Position numbers and translations under genes: made by a program. A stretch of DNA of 64,000 nt from Pseudomonas fluorescens (GTDB lineage Bacteria; Pseudomonadota; Gammaproteobacteria; Pseudomonadales; Pseudomonadaceae). Location: assembly GCF_002837185.1 (NCBI RefSeq), contig NZ_KZ478006.1:1-64000 (forward strand), given 5' to 3'. The notes under the pieces were generated by a model, which saw nothing but the letters and a program-made list of their open reading frames with translations, had not been told where the DNA came from and made no database searches. Positions 44,611 to 53,472 of this stretch are shown here, piece after piece (position 1 is the first letter of the stretch; the number at the start of each line of letters is the position of its first letter).

Positions 44611-45659
44611 GAAGCGCTGGTTGGGGTGACGCTTGGCGCTGCCGGTGCAGCAGTGCTGCTGCCCGATGCGGTTGGAGCGGAGGACGCTGCCGGAGTGGCG
44701 GCAGGTGCTGCGGGAGTTGCTGGCTTTGCAGATGCTGGCTTTGCCGCAGCGGGTTTGGCGGCAGCAGGTTTTGCAGCTGGCTTGACGACTGGTTTTGCGG
44801 CAGCAGGTTTTGCAACTGGCTTGGCGGCTGGTTTTGCAGCGGCCGTTTTAGCAGCTGGCTTGGCGGCGGGTTTTGCAGCAGTCGTTTTAGCGGCTGGCTT
44901 GGCGGCGGGTTTTGCTGCAGTCGTTTTAGCGGCTGGCTTGGCGGCGGGTTTCGCAGCAGCGGTTTTAGCGGCTGGCTTGGCGGCTGGTTTTGCTGCAGCG
45001 ATTTTAGCGGCGGGCTTGGCGGCTGGTTTTGCTGTAGCGGTTTTAGCGGCGGGCTTAGCGGCTGGTTTTGCTGCAGCGGTTTTAGCGGCTGGCTTGGCGG
45101 CGGGTTTTGCTGCAGCGGTTTTAGCGGCTGGCTTGGCGGCTGGTTTTGCAGCAGCAGTTTTAGCGGCGGGCTTGGCGGCAGTTTTAGCCGGCGCCTTCGC
45201 TGCAGCAGCCTTGCTCGCTGGCTTCTTGGCCGCGCTGGCTGCGACAGCTTTTGCCGGAGTACGAGCACCCAGCGCCTTGCCGACAGCTTCCTTCACACGA
45301 CCAATTCCCTGGGCCAGTTTCAGGCTTTCCTGGGCGTCTTTTTTGAGTTGGGAAATGTAGCTGCGGGTTTCGGCTTGGCGGTCCTTGAGGGCGTCCAGCA
45401 GGTCCTCAAGTTCTTTAACAGCGTCTTTGGCCTTGGCTTGTGCCTTGGCCTTGCCGGCAGTGGCGGCGTCTTGCAGTTTGGTGCGGGATTTGTGCAGCTT
45501 TTCTTGCGCTTTACCGCGTTGTTTTTCCAGTTTGGCGAGCAGTTTTTCTGCATCGGCCAAGGCCTGGGAACAAGCGCTTTCCAGATGTTCGAGCAGGCTG
45601 CCCGACAATTGTTGGAGTAAGTGCAACGGGGTGTTTACAGGCTTCTGTTTGGCCGACAT
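44607..45659 (-). CDS. algP: AlgP, histone-like Lys/Pro/Ala-repeat protein
   Basis: A 350-residue protein in two parts. Residues 1-135 form a helical, coiled-coil-like domain (LHLLQQLSGSLLEHLESACS onward). Residues ~140-350 are an H1-like basic tail of Lys, Pro and Ala, with nine tandem 13-residue units of the form KTAAAKPAAKPAA from 167 to 283. In P. aeruginosa AlgP (AlgR3) was described as a DNA-binding regulator of algD transcription, although its necessity has been disputed as I recall. Low-complexity DNA makes the length prone to change. Confidence 0.93.
   Translation of the reverse strand: MSAKQKPVNTPLHLLQQLSGSLLEHLESACSQALADAEKLLAKLEKQRGKAQEKLHKSRTKLQDAATAGKAKAQAKAKDAVKELEDLLDALKDRQAETRSYISQLKKDAQESLKLAQGIGRVKEAVGKALGARTPAKAVAASAAKKPASKAAAAKAPAKTAAKPAAKTAAAKPAAKPAAKTAAAKPAAKPAAKTAAAKPAAKPAAKTATAKPAAKPAAKIAAAKPAAKPAAKTAAAKPAAKPAAKTTAAKPAAKPAAKTTAAKPAAKPAAKTAAAKPAAKPVAKPAAAKPVVKPAAKPAAAKPAAAKPASAKPATPAAPAATPAASSAPTASGSSTAAPAAPSVTPTSAS
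44811..45161. repeat. Nine tandem 39-bp units inside algP
   Basis: Each unit encodes K-T/I-A/T-A/T-A-KPAA-KPAA. Units differ mainly at third codon positions and in residues 2-4. Slippage here would change AlgP tail length in steps of 13 residues without a frameshift. Confidence 0.9.
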
Positions 45660-45851
45660 GGTTTACCTCCTGGCTGACGTGGGTGCGGCTCATACTAGCC
45701 CTCTGCTCTTACCGCCGCTAGGGCATGTTGACAGTATCGTTTGCGTTGCGTTGCAACGTACGAAAATTCTTATCGATATAACAGAAAAGTGCGCCACTGC
45801 TCAGCCACTTACGCTGGCATAATCCGTCGCATTTCAGGCGGGAGAACACCC

Positions 45852-46529
45852 ATGTCGCGTTACCTTTTCTTAGTGCTTGGCCTGGCGATTTTCAGCGCCA
45901 ATGCGAACGAGCAAGCGCCGCCAAAGACCGCTGACCAAGACCCGCATGACCTCGCCTACAGCCTGGGTGCCAGCCTCGGTGAACGTTTGCGCCAGGAGGT
46001 CCCCGACTTGCAGATCCAGGCCTTGGTCGATGGACTCAAACAAGCCTACCAGGGCAAACCATTGGCACTGGACAACGCACGCATCGAACAGATTCTTGCA
46101 CAGCATGAAGCACAGAACGCCACCGACAACCCAGCGCCGCAGAGCGAAAAAGCACTCGCCGCCGAACAGCAATTTTTGTCCAGGGAAAAAGCTGCAAAGG
46201 GAGTGCGTGAACTGGCAGACGGCATCCTGCTCACGGAGTTGACGCCGGGCACCGGCACCAAGCCGTTGGCAACTGATGAGGTGCAGGTGAAATATGTGGG
46301 TCGGCTACCCGATGGAAGCGTGTTCGACCAGAGCGCACAACCACAATGGTTTCGCCTGGACAGCGTGATCAGTGGCTGGAGCAGTGCCTTGCAGCAGATG
46401 CCGACAGGAGCGAAATGGCGCCTGGTAATACCGTCGGCCCAAGCCTACGGCGCAGACGGCGCAGGCGAATTGATTGCGCCCTACACACCCCTTGTCTTCG
46501 AAATCGAGTTACTCGGGACCCGCCACTAA
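45852..46529 (+). CDS. FKBP-type peptidyl-prolyl isomerase, exported
   Basis: A 225-residue periplasmic FkpA-like isomerase. It has a signal peptide (MSRYLFLVLGLAIFSANA), an N-terminal dimerisation domain (DLAYSLGASLGERLRQE), and a C-terminal FKBP domain with VQVKYVGRLPDGSVFDQS, VISGWSSALQQMPTGAKWRLVIPSAQAYG-type text and VFEIELL. The ATG at 45852 has GGGAGA 8 bases upstream. It lies between algP and algQ, as in P. aeruginosa from memory. Confidence 0.93.
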   Translation: MSRYLFLVLGLAIFSANANEQAPPKTADQDPHDLAYSLGASLGERLRQEVPDLQIQALVDGLKQAYQGKPLALDNARIEQILAQHEAQNATDNPAPQSEKALAAEQQFLSREKAAKGVRELADGILLTELTPGTGTKPLATDEVQVKYVGRLPDGSVFDQSAQPQWFRLDSVISGWSSALQQMPTGAKWRLVIPSAQAYGADGAGELIAPYTPLVFEIELLGTRH

Positions 46530-46535
46530 CGCATA

Positions 46536-46568
46536 AAAAAACGGTGCGTCGAGCGCACCGTTTTTATC
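46536..46568. terminator. Bidirectional terminator between the FKBP gene and algQ
   Basis: ACGGTGCG (46541-46548) pairs with CGCACCGT (46554-46561), with an A run before and a T run after. It serves both convergent genes. Confidence 0.9.
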
Positions 46569-46580
46569 TCATTGCCCCGA

Positions 46581-47039
46581 TCAGACCTGAGTAGCAGGCT
46601 CTTCTTTGTGGGCGTTGTGCAGTACTTCGATCAGGCAATCTTCAAGCTCGAAACGCTCATGCAACAGACCACCCAGCTCTTTGAATTTTTCCGCGACACA
46701 CTTGCCTTCATCGCACAGATCGTTAAAAGCCAGCAGCTTTTCGGTAATCACATCAATGCGCGGGTAAATCGTCTCGGCGAACTCAAGACCACGCGTGTCC
46801 TCGAAGGCTTCCGCCTCCTTGGTGAGTTGAGTGTAAATACTCAGGTGACCGGCAGAAACGTAATCGACCAATACAACGCAGAAATCCTGCAACGGCTCAC
46901 GCTTCTCGGCCAGCGCTCCAGGCTCGGCCCCCAACTCATCAAAAGCCAGAACCAATTTGCGACGCGCATCCAACCATTTGTCGATCAGCGTGTGCACGCC
47001 ACCCCAGCGTTCGCGAGCATTCTTGCAACGTTCCAACAT
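46581..47039 (-). CDS. algQ: AlgQ/Rsd-family anti-sigma-70 regulator
   Basis: A 152-residue all-helical protein of the Rsd/AlgQ family that binds sigma-70 region 4 and frees core polymerase for other sigma factors. Conserved text is MLERCKNARERWGGVHTLIDKWLDAR, LCDEGKCVAEKFKELGGLLHERFELEDCLIEVLHN-type. In Pseudomonas it affects alginate, siderophore and virulence genes. It is transcribed alone, toward the shared terminator with the FKBP gene. Confidence 0.96.
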   Translation of the reverse strand: MLERCKNARERWGGVHTLIDKWLDARRKLVLAFDELGAEPGALAEKREPLQDFCVVLVDYVSAGHLSIYTQLTKEAEAFEDTRGLEFAETIYPRIDVITEKLLAFNDLCDEGKCVAEKFKELGGLLHERFELEDCLIEVLHNAHKEEPATQV

Positions 47040-47218
47040 GATGATCTCTCTTCCCTATAGGGGACGCTGCTACCCCGTGCCCGCGCAATGCTTCAGGGTT
47101 GAAGCGGCAATCGAACGAGGTCGCGTCTGACAAGCGGTTTCGGTAACGCGTGCGGGCCAGATTATGCCCGCATCACTATGGCTTCAAGGTACGCAGGAGA
47201 GAAAGTTCATACAAGTGT

Positions 47219-47770
47219 TTAATCCCGTCCTACCATATGAACCGAATTTTCCTCGCTTTGCGATACGTGACGCCGGCCAGGCAACAACCGGGAAAGCAGT
47301 GTGCTCCACAGAATCAGCATCGCCAGGAAAAACAGCAGGCTCCACTCCGGAAGGCTGAGGTCAAATAGCGTCCAATTGATTTCGACGCAGTCGACAGTGC
47401 CCTTGAAGACTGCCTGGACAGCCTGCCAGAACGACAGGTGTTCAATCATGTAATCCAGGGTTGGCCAGCAGTTGGGCATCTGATCTGACGGAGTGTTCTG
47501 CAGCAGCACTTGGCGCCCGGCGGTGACGGCGCCGAATAACGCACTGGCCATGCTTGCCAGCCCATACAGGCACACGCCGGTGCGGCCAGGGTTATGCAGG
47601 GCGGCGATCAGGTTGACCAGTACAAAGACGGCGAGAAACAGCCGTTGTACCTGGCACAAAAAGCAGGGCTGTAACAGCGCACCATATTCCAGATAGAAAG
47701 ACACGCCCAACGTCAGCGCACCGGCCATGAACGCCAGGAGAAACAAGGAGCGTAAAGGGGCCAAAGACAT
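47219..47770 (-). CDS. dsbB: DsbB-family disulfide-forming membrane protein
   Basis: A 183-residue inner-membrane quinone reductase that reoxidises DsbA. Four spans are visible. The catalytic Cys pairs are Cys 36/Cys 39 (PCFLCQ) in the first periplasmic loop and Cys 101/Cys 128 in the second. In P. aeruginosa the equivalent gene between algQ and hemY is called dsbH/dsbB1 as I recall, so a second DsbB may exist elsewhere in the genome. It is monocistronic. Confidence 0.93.
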   Translation of the reverse strand: MSLAPLRSLFLLAFMAGALTLGVSFYLEYGALLQPCFLCQVQRLFLAVFVLVNLIAALHNPGRTGVCLYGLASMASALFGAVTAGRQVLLQNTPSDQMPNCWPTLDYMIEHLSFWQAVQAVFKGTVDCVEINWTLFDLSLPEWSLLFFLAMLILWSTLLSRLLPGRRHVSQSEENSVHMVGRD

Positions 47771-47949
47771 TGTTTATCCGCACCGCAAGAGATAGGTCGC
47801 TACGGTAGAGGAAAGGCCCGACCCCTTTCAATACGCCCTGGAGCGGACAATTCCGCGAAGAGACAAGGAGATTCCGTCAACACGTGGGGGAAATCGCCCT
47901 ACAACACGTAAGAATTGATTACAGGCCCACTTAAGCCGAGTAATTACAA

Positions 47950-47990
47950 AGGGTTAAAGGGTTGGCTGACAGATAGGTCTGAGCCAACCC
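47950..47990 (-). terminator. Terminator of the hemC-hemD-hemX-hemY operon
   Basis: GGGTTGGCT (47959-47967) pairs with AGCCAACCC (47982-47990) and is followed on the minus strand by TTTAACCCTTT. It lies just past the hemY stop. Confidence 0.75.
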
Positions 47991-48007
47991 GTGAACACTT
48001 TCCTACT

Positions 48008-49249
48008 TCAAGCTTGCGCCGGTGCTGGCAACGGTGACGCCAGCAGACGATTGTCGAGTAACCCCAAGCCTTCCTGGAACAGCCGGTTGCTGCGCTCGGT
48101 ATCACCCAATTGGGCCAGCAAACGGGCCAATTCGGCGCAGGCTTCGGGATTGCGCTGCACCTGCAGGCTGCTTTCCAGATAATCCCGTGCCTTTCCCCAC
48201 AGGCTGTTCTGCAGGCAGAGACGGCCCAGCGTCAGCAACAGGCTGGCATCGCCAGGATGATCCTTCAGCCAGCCTTCGGCAAACTTCAACTGACGGGCCG
48301 GGTCGCTGCCGCGCAGCAGGCCATAGAGCCGAATAAGATGGCTGTCATAACGGCGCTTGATCGCACTGCGCAGCGCTTCCTCGGCCCTGGCATCGGCGCC
48401 CAGTCGACGCAGTTGGTCAGCATAAGCCAACACCAGCTGAGGCTCCTGGCGCTGGGCTGAAGTCAATTGCTCCCATGCGCGGTCAAGGGACTGCAAGCCG
48501 GCTTCGCCCTGCTCTTCACGTTGGGCGGCCAGGCTGAGGTTTTCTCCCCAGGCCCGGCGCTCCAATTCAGCCAGCTCGGCGGCCGGCAACACTTTGTCCT
48601 TACGCAGTTCAGGCAACAGGCGAATCACCGACGACCAATCGCCACGCTGCTGGTGCAATCGCTGCAACTGCCGCAAGACCTGGGCGTTGTGAGGGTGACG
48701 CTCGTGCATCGCCTGCAGGGTGGTCAGGGCACCTTCTGTATCGCCACGATCCATCTGAAGTTGCGCATGGCTCAAGGCAACGGCCAGCTCCGCCTGGGGC
48801 TGGCGAGCCAGGGCGCGCTCCAGCAACGCATCCGATGCTTCGTAGCGTCCCAGCTCGTTGGCCGCACGTGCGGCACCCAGGTAATACAGCAGTGGCTGGC
48901 GCTCCGCTTCGGCAGCACGGTGCAGGTGGCGTTCGGCACTGGCCCAACGGCCTTCGGCAAGGTCCATCTGGCCTTGCTCGATTGCAATCTGCACACGGCG
49001 GCTGCGATTGCGCCGCGACCACGGGTTGACCACACCGCCGGAAACGCTGACCAGCCCCAACAGCACTCGGATCAGGTAGATCGCCAGGCCTATGGCGAAC
49101 ACCGCCACCAATGTGGCCCACAAGCTCGACTCGTAATGCAGCAAATGGGGATAGGTAATCAGCACGTAGCCGGTGTGCTTGGAAATGCCCACGGCCAGCG
49201 CCAGGGCGATCGCAATTGCCAGCACCAGGATCACATAGAAACGCTTCAT
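48008..49249 (-). CDS. hemY: HemY, TPR membrane protein of the haem operon
   Basis: A 413-residue inner-membrane protein with two N-terminal spans (FYVILVLAIAIALALAVG and LWATLVAVFAIGLAIYLI) and a cytosolic helical-repeat region (TPR-like) covering most of the rest. It belongs to the HemY_N family, not to protoporphyrinogen oxidase HemY. Its function is unclear; a scaffolding or channelling role in haem synthesis has been proposed. It is the last gene of the haem operon, 5 bases after hemX. Confidence 0.92.
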   Translation of the reverse strand: MKRFYVILVLAIAIALALAVGISKHTGYVLITYPHLLHYESSLWATLVAVFAIGLAIYLIRVLLGLVSVSGGVVNPWSRRNRSRRVQIAIEQGQMDLAEGRWASAERHLHRAAEAERQPLLYYLGAARAANELGRYEASDALLERALARQPQAELAVALSHAQLQMDRGDTEGALTTLQAMHERHPHNAQVLRQLQRLHQQRGDWSSVIRLLPELRKDKVLPAAELAELERRAWGENLSLAAQREEQGEAGLQSLDRAWEQLTSAQRQEPQLVLAYADQLRRLGADARAEEALRSAIKRRYDSHLIRLYGLLRGSDPARQLKFAEGWLKDHPGDASLLLTLGRLCLQNSLWGKARDYLESSLQVQRNPEACAELARLLAQLGDTERSNRLFQEGLGLLDNRLLASPLPAPAQA

Positions 49250-49254
49250 CGGTT

Positions 49255-50370
49255 CTACTCCTGGGTCGCAGGCTTGGCAGCCGAAGCCTTGGCTTCGTCG
49301 GCGGACAAATGTCGGCGCTCAAGGTACGCCTGCACGGCCGCCAGGCTCGCGGCCAAGTCAGGTGTTACCACCGAAACGGCCTTGGGCTCAAGCTCGGCGA
49401 TACGCGCCAGCATCGCCTTGCTCTGCGGATTGTCCTGGTTGAAGTTATCCTGCAACACGCTGCGCGCTTGACCCAGCGAACGGCTATACACCGCTGACTC
49501 GCCGTTGAGCGCTGCCCACTGTGCTTGCTCCAGCGCCAGGCTCAAGGCCAGACGCACCTGATTCAACCCCTGGCCCGCCAGCAGCGGACGAATGTTGTCA
49601 TCCGGGTTGAAGTCGATACGGAAATAACGGGATATCTGTTCCCACCATTGGCTCAACTGGTTACCCGTATCGCTGGTGGGACGGCCCTGGGAATCGGGTT
49701 GCGTGAGTTGATACTCCGGAGCGACAGCCGCCAATTGCACCACCTGGTCGCGCAAAGCCGCCAACTGCAGGTACAACCCCGTGCGGTCCGGCTGTTCGGT
49801 GCTGCGCAGCGCCGCGAGGCTCTTGGCCAACTGCTCACGCGCGGCGAACGCGCCTGGGTCACTCTGCTCACGAAGAATTTCGTCGGCGCCCTGGACCAGC
49901 GACTGGGCGCTGTTGATGTCCTGCAAAGCCGACAGACGCAAGCTGGCCAGACGAATCAGATGCTCGGCCTCAGCCAGGCGCCAATCCTTGCGGCTGGCGC
50001 CCAGTACGGTTTCCAAACGCTGGTTCAGGCGCTGCTGATCACCCTGCAACTGGGCGACCAGGCGTCGACGCTCTTCCAGCTCATCCGCGCCGGGCAGCTG
50101 CGCCAGGCGGGCAGCCAATTGTTGCTGGCCCTGCTTGAGACTCTGGGATTGGTCATCGAGGGTCTGCACCTGACCCAGTTGCTGCTGGCTGTTGGCTTGC
50201 AGGGCACGGACCTGCCAGATCCCCCAGCCGCCGGCGGCAACACCCGCAGCGCCAAGCAGCAACGCGACGACTGCCAGGCCATTGCCACGGCGTGGTACGG
50301 TGACCGGTGTCCCGAGCGGCGCATCGAGCGCGGGCTGAGCTTCATCTTTAGGCAAGGCTGTTTCGCTCAC
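49255..50370 (-). CDS. hemX: HemX, membrane-anchored haem operon protein
   Basis: A 371-residue protein with one span (VVALLLGAAGVAAGGWGIW, about residues 34-52) and a long periplasmic coiled-coil region (LQANSQQQLGQVQTLDDQSQSL onward). It is often annotated as uroporphyrin-III C-methyltransferase, but it shows no methyltransferase glycine-rich motif. That name is best avoided. It lies 18 bases after hemD and 5 before hemY. Confidence 0.92.
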   Translation of the reverse strand: MSETALPKDEAQPALDAPLGTPVTVPRRGNGLAVVALLLGAAGVAAGGWGIWQVRALQANSQQQLGQVQTLDDQSQSLKQGQQQLAARLAQLPGADELEERRRLVAQLQGDQQRLNQRLETVLGASRKDWRLAEAEHLIRLASLRLSALQDINSAQSLVQGADEILREQSDPGAFAAREQLAKSLAALRSTEQPDRTGLYLQLAALRDQVVQLAAVAPEYQLTQPDSQGRPTSDTGNQLSQWWEQISRYFRIDFNPDDNIRPLLAGQGLNQVRLALSLALEQAQWAALNGESAVYSRSLGQARSVLQDNFNQDNPQSKAMLARIAELEPKAVSVVTPDLAASLAAVQAYLERRHLSADEAKASAAKPATQE

Positions 50371-50388
50371 GTATCCGTCCTTTGCGTA

Positions 50389-51147
50389 TCAGAGAGTGGG
50401 AACGGGATTGCTCCCTAACGCCACTAACAAAGCCGCGGCACTCGCGCCGCGACAATCCACAACTTTTTCTGCGCCAGCGGCCCGCGCCATCTCGTAGACG
50501 CGCGGACTAGGCACGAACAACGGCAGCTTCGCCACCTCAGGCCATTCGGAGCCGGCCAGGGCCTGCAAGTGTAGAAAACCTTGCCCACTGCTGACCACCA
50601 GGCCGTTCAAGCGTTCCAACTGGATGCGTTGCGTCAGTGCGCCCGCGTCGTAGGCCGGAAGAAAACGGCGGTACAACTCCAGGTAGTCGACACTGACACC
50701 TCGCTCGCGCAAGCGCTGCGCGAGCAATTCCCGGCCGCCCTCGCCGCGCAGGATCAACACCCTGGCACCGGGGCATGCGATAGCCTCGCGCAATGCCGGC
50801 AATTGAAGCAAGGCCTCGCTGTCGTCACCCGTTGGCGGATAGTGCACGTCCAAACCATGATCGGCCAGTATCTGTGCCGTGGCGGCACCCACACTGAACC
50901 ACGGCAGTCGCGGCCAGGGCGCGGTCAATTGTTGCAAGGCAAGACGCGCCGCCGGTTTGCTCACCACGATCACTGCGCAATAGCGCTGCAGCGCCCCAAA
51001 GACAGCCTGTTGTTGCGGCGTGACCGGTAAGGCTTTGATTTCCAGCAACGGCAGTTCGCTGCTGAATACGCCCGCATCGGCCAATGTCGCCGCCAGGCCT
51101 GCCGATTCTTCGGCAGGCCGTGTCAGCAGCAATCGCCACGGGGTCAC
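50389..51147 (-). CDS. hemD: Uroporphyrinogen-III synthase
   Basis: A 252-residue enzyme closing and inverting ring D of hydroxymethylbilane. The N-terminal WRLLLTRPAEESAGLAATL and the domain linker VVVSKPAARLAL, VGAATAQILADHG and LRGEGGRELLAQRLRERG are typical of this divergent family. The true start is the GTG at 51147, which overlaps the hemC stop (GTGA). The frame upstream to 51315 is antisense-like low-complexity Arg-rich sequence and was trimmed. Confidence 0.93.
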   Translation of the reverse strand: MTPWRLLLTRPAEESAGLAATLADAGVFSSELPLLEIKALPVTPQQQAVFGALQRYCAVIVVSKPAARLALQQLTAPWPRLPWFSVGAATAQILADHGLDVHYPPTGDDSEALLQLPALREAIACPGARVLILRGEGGRELLAQRLRERGVSVDYLELYRRFLPAYDAGALTQRIQLERLNGLVVSSGQGFLHLQALAGSEWPEVAKLPLFVPSPRVYEMARAAGAEKVVDCRGASAAALLVALGSNPVPTL

Positions 51148-52085
51148 TGCGGGCCGGCCTCGCCGTAGACTTTTTGCAGGATGGCGCCAGCGCCCTTGTC
51201 CAACAGTTCCTCGGCGACCTGAATGCCCAGGGCCGTGGCGTCGCGTTGTGGACCGCGCACCTCGGCGGTCAGCAACGTTCCGCCCTCCGGGTCGCCTACC
51301 AGGCCTCGCAACCACAGGTTTTCACCTTCGAGCACGGCATAGCAGGCGATCGGTACCTGGCAGCCACCATTGAGGTGTTTGTTCAAGGCGCGCTCGGCCG
51401 TGACGCGAACCTCGGTGTCTGCATGATCAAGCGGCTTGAGCAGTGCGTGAATTTCGCTGTCGACGGTACGGCATTCAATGCCGACTGCGCCCTGCCCGCC
51501 GGCCGGCAAGCTGTCTTCGACGCTGATTGCGCGGGTGATGCGGTCTTCGAAGCCCAGGCGGATCAGGCCGGCGGCGGCGAGGATGATCGCGTCATACTCG
51601 CCCGCATCCAGCTTGGCCAGGCGCGTGTTGACGTTGCCACGCAGGAAGCGGACCTGCAGGTCGGGTCGACGGGTCAGCAATTGGGCCTGGCGCCGCAGGC
51701 TCGAGGTGCCCACGATACTGCCCAGGGGCAATTCATCCAGGGATGCGTAAGTGTTGGAAACAAAGGCGTCGCGTGGGTCTTCCCGCTCGCAGATGCAAAA
51801 AAGGCCCAACCCTTCAGGGAAGTCCATGGGCACGTCTTTCATCGAATGCACAGCGATGTCTGCTTCATTTTCCAGCAGCGCGGTTTCCAATTCCTTGACG
51901 AACAGACCCTTGCCGCCAATTTTCGACAGCGGCGAGTCCAGCAGCTTGTCGCCGCGACTGACCATGGGCACCAGGGTCACCCTGAGGCCAGGGTGAGCCT
52001 GTTCAAGACGTGCTTTGACGTACTCGGCCTGCCATAAGGCCAGGGCGCTTTTACGGGTGGCGATGCGGATTTCGCGAGAAGACAT
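51144..52085 (-). CDS. hemC: Porphobilinogen deaminase (hydroxymethylbilane synthase)
   Basis: A 313-residue enzyme building the linear tetrapyrrole. The dipyrromethane cofactor Cys 242 is in LNGGCQVPIACYA; SKIGGKGLFVKELE, HSMKDVP and GTSSLRRQAQL are further signatures. It starts the hemC-hemD-hemX-hemY operon and lies 138 bases from the algR stop, all on the minus strand, so read-through from algR is possible. Confidence 0.97.
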   Translation of the reverse strand: MSSREIRIATRKSALALWQAEYVKARLEQAHPGLRVTLVPMVSRGDKLLDSPLSKIGGKGLFVKELETALLENEADIAVHSMKDVPMDFPEGLGLFCICEREDPRDAFVSNTYASLDELPLGSIVGTSSLRRQAQLLTRRPDLQVRFLRGNVNTRLAKLDAGEYDAIILAAAGLIRLGFEDRITRAISVEDSLPAGGQGAVGIECRTVDSEIHALLKPLDHADTEVRVTAERALNKHLNGGCQVPIACYAVLEGENLWLRGLVGDPEGGTLLTAEVRGPQRDATALGIQVAEELLDKGAGAILQKVYGEAGPQ

Positions 52086-52223
52086 GGATCAATCCGTACT
52101 GAATAGATACGGCAGATAATAACAGCTCAGGCAAATGCGCTTTGATTTGAATCAGCAAGTGCGGGGCCTCCCTGGCCGCGTCGCACCGGGATAGGGACTG
52201 CAGAGCTCGCCACCACGCCTGGG

Positions 52224-52970
52224 CTAGAGCTGCTGCATCATCTTGCGCACGCCAGCAACATGGCGCCGACTGACGATCAGGGCATCGCCGTTGAGGCCCT
52301 TCAGAAATAGCTGGAAATGGCCAAGGGGCGTGCGTTGCAAGCGCTCGATTCGCTCGCGCGCCACCAGCGCATTACGATGGATGCGCACAAAGCGGTCGCC
52401 GAATTCGTCTTCGAGGGCCTTGAGCGGCTCATCAAGCAACACTTCGCCCGCTTCGTGACGCAAGGTCACGTATTTATGGTCGGCGATAAAATAGACCACC
52501 TGAGCGAGGGGTATCAGCTCGATACCCTTGCGGGTCCGTGCGCTGATATGGCTGCGGGGGCCATTGCCACTCTGAGCGGCAGGCTGGGTCAGGGCTGCGA
52601 GCTGAGCGCGGCTGGGACGCTCGGCCTTCTTCAACGCCTTGAGCAACGCGTCGCCAGCCACCGGCTTGACCAGAAAACTGACACCGCTGTCTTCCAGCGT
52701 CTGTGCCGAAAATTCTTCCTGTGCCGCGCACAGCACCACCGCCGGTGGCGATTCGCGCTCGCTCAGGCGGGCGGCGACTTGCAGGCCATCGAGGAGCGGC
52801 ATGCGGATATCGAGCAACACCACATCCGGCTTGAGGCTGTCGATCAGCGTCAACGCCTCTTCGCCGCTGGTGGCGCTCGGTTCAAGGACTGTATAACCCT
52901 CGATCTCACTGACCAGACGGCTCAGTCGCTCGCGGGCTTGGGGTTCGTCATCAACGATCAGGACATTCAT
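52224..52970 (-). CDS. algR: AlgR, LytTR-type response regulator
   Basis: A 248-residue response regulator. The receiver domain (residues 1-120) has the acidic DD pair at 7-8, phospho-acceptor Asp 54 in LLDIRMP, and the switch Lys in LVKPVAG. A LytTR DNA-binding domain (about 140-245) includes FIADHKYVTLRH and IHRNALV. The ATG at 52970 gives the AlgR-like length; the longer frame to 53003 is unneeded. In P. aeruginosa it controls alginate, twitching and other genes with the sensor AlgZ (FimS). No sensor gene precedes it here. Confidence 0.96.
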   Translation of the reverse strand: MNVLIVDDEPQARERLSRLVSEIEGYTVLEPSATSGEEALTLIDSLKPDVVLLDIRMPLLDGLQVAARLSERESPPAVVLCAAQEEFSAQTLEDSGVSFLVKPVAGDALLKALKKAERPSRAQLAALTQPAAQSGNGPRSHISARTRKGIELIPLAQVVYFIADHKYVTLRHEAGEVLLDEPLKALEDEFGDRFVRIHRNALVARERIERLQRTPLGHFQLFLKGLNGDALIVSRRHVAGVRKMMQQL

Positions 52971-53472
52971 ATTGCGCTGGATTCCTGCGTGAGTCTCGCA
53001 CAAGGGTAGCGTAGACAGGTGCGGTGACTTACGTCACAGCGATCCACGCTAAGACTGGCGCAAGCGGCAAAAAGTGCCCTTGGAGTGGCACCCAAATTTA
53101 CCCGGACCTGTTCAATAGCGCCCAAGACCTGCCAACTTCGCGCATTGTCATAGGGTTTGCTGATACACAATCCGAATACCCCCGTATTTAATGGATAGTC
53201 TGGGCTCTGACCGCATTACCCGACTTTGGTGCATTCACACACTCTCAGTCCAACTGTAGACGCTCGCTGGAACGATATTGCTCAATCGTCAAATATCGTT
53301 TCAATAAGGTCCTGCTCCCAGTCTCGTCCTGGATGCGATCGGCGGCAAGGCACTTAGCCATCCTTTGTACAAATAAAATTGCCGTCCACCCGCACCATCG
53401 CGTCCGCGGACAACCCTGTTATTATCGGCGGCACACCTTCACGCCTCTTTTAAGCAGATCACGAGCGAATTC
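52971..53472. other. 502-base gap between algR and argH without a kinase gene
   Basis: No frame with histidine kinase features is present; the only minus-strand frame (52967-53170) encodes an unrelated-looking peptide. The gap must carry the algR and argH promoters. It contains a 9-bp inverted repeat at 53271-53300. Confidence 0.7.
53271..53300. promoter_or_regulatory. Perfect 9-bp inverted repeat, AACGATATT-N12-AATATCGTT
   Basis: The arms (53271-53279 and 53292-53300) are perfect and AT-rich with a 12-base spacer. The position, about 170 bases before argH and 300 before algR, suits an operator. No T run follows, so it is not a terminator. Confidence 0.5.

Noticed and set aside
44811..45161. 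Regular repeats resembling a CRISPR array
   Set aside because: The units are contiguous coding repeats in frame with algP, without unique spacers.
44626..45360. 244-residue Ala/Gly-rich plus-strand frame
   Set aside because: It is the antisense of the algP repeats; its hydrophobic composition is an artefact of the Lys-Pro-Ala codons.
49255..50370. Uroporphyrin-III methyltransferase activity of HemX
   Set aside because: The protein is a membrane-anchored coiled coil without the glycine-rich SAM-binding motifs of that enzyme family.
52967..53170. Remnant of algZ upstream of algR
   Set aside because: The 67-residue frame has no histidine kinase motif, and no frame in the gap resembles AlgZ.
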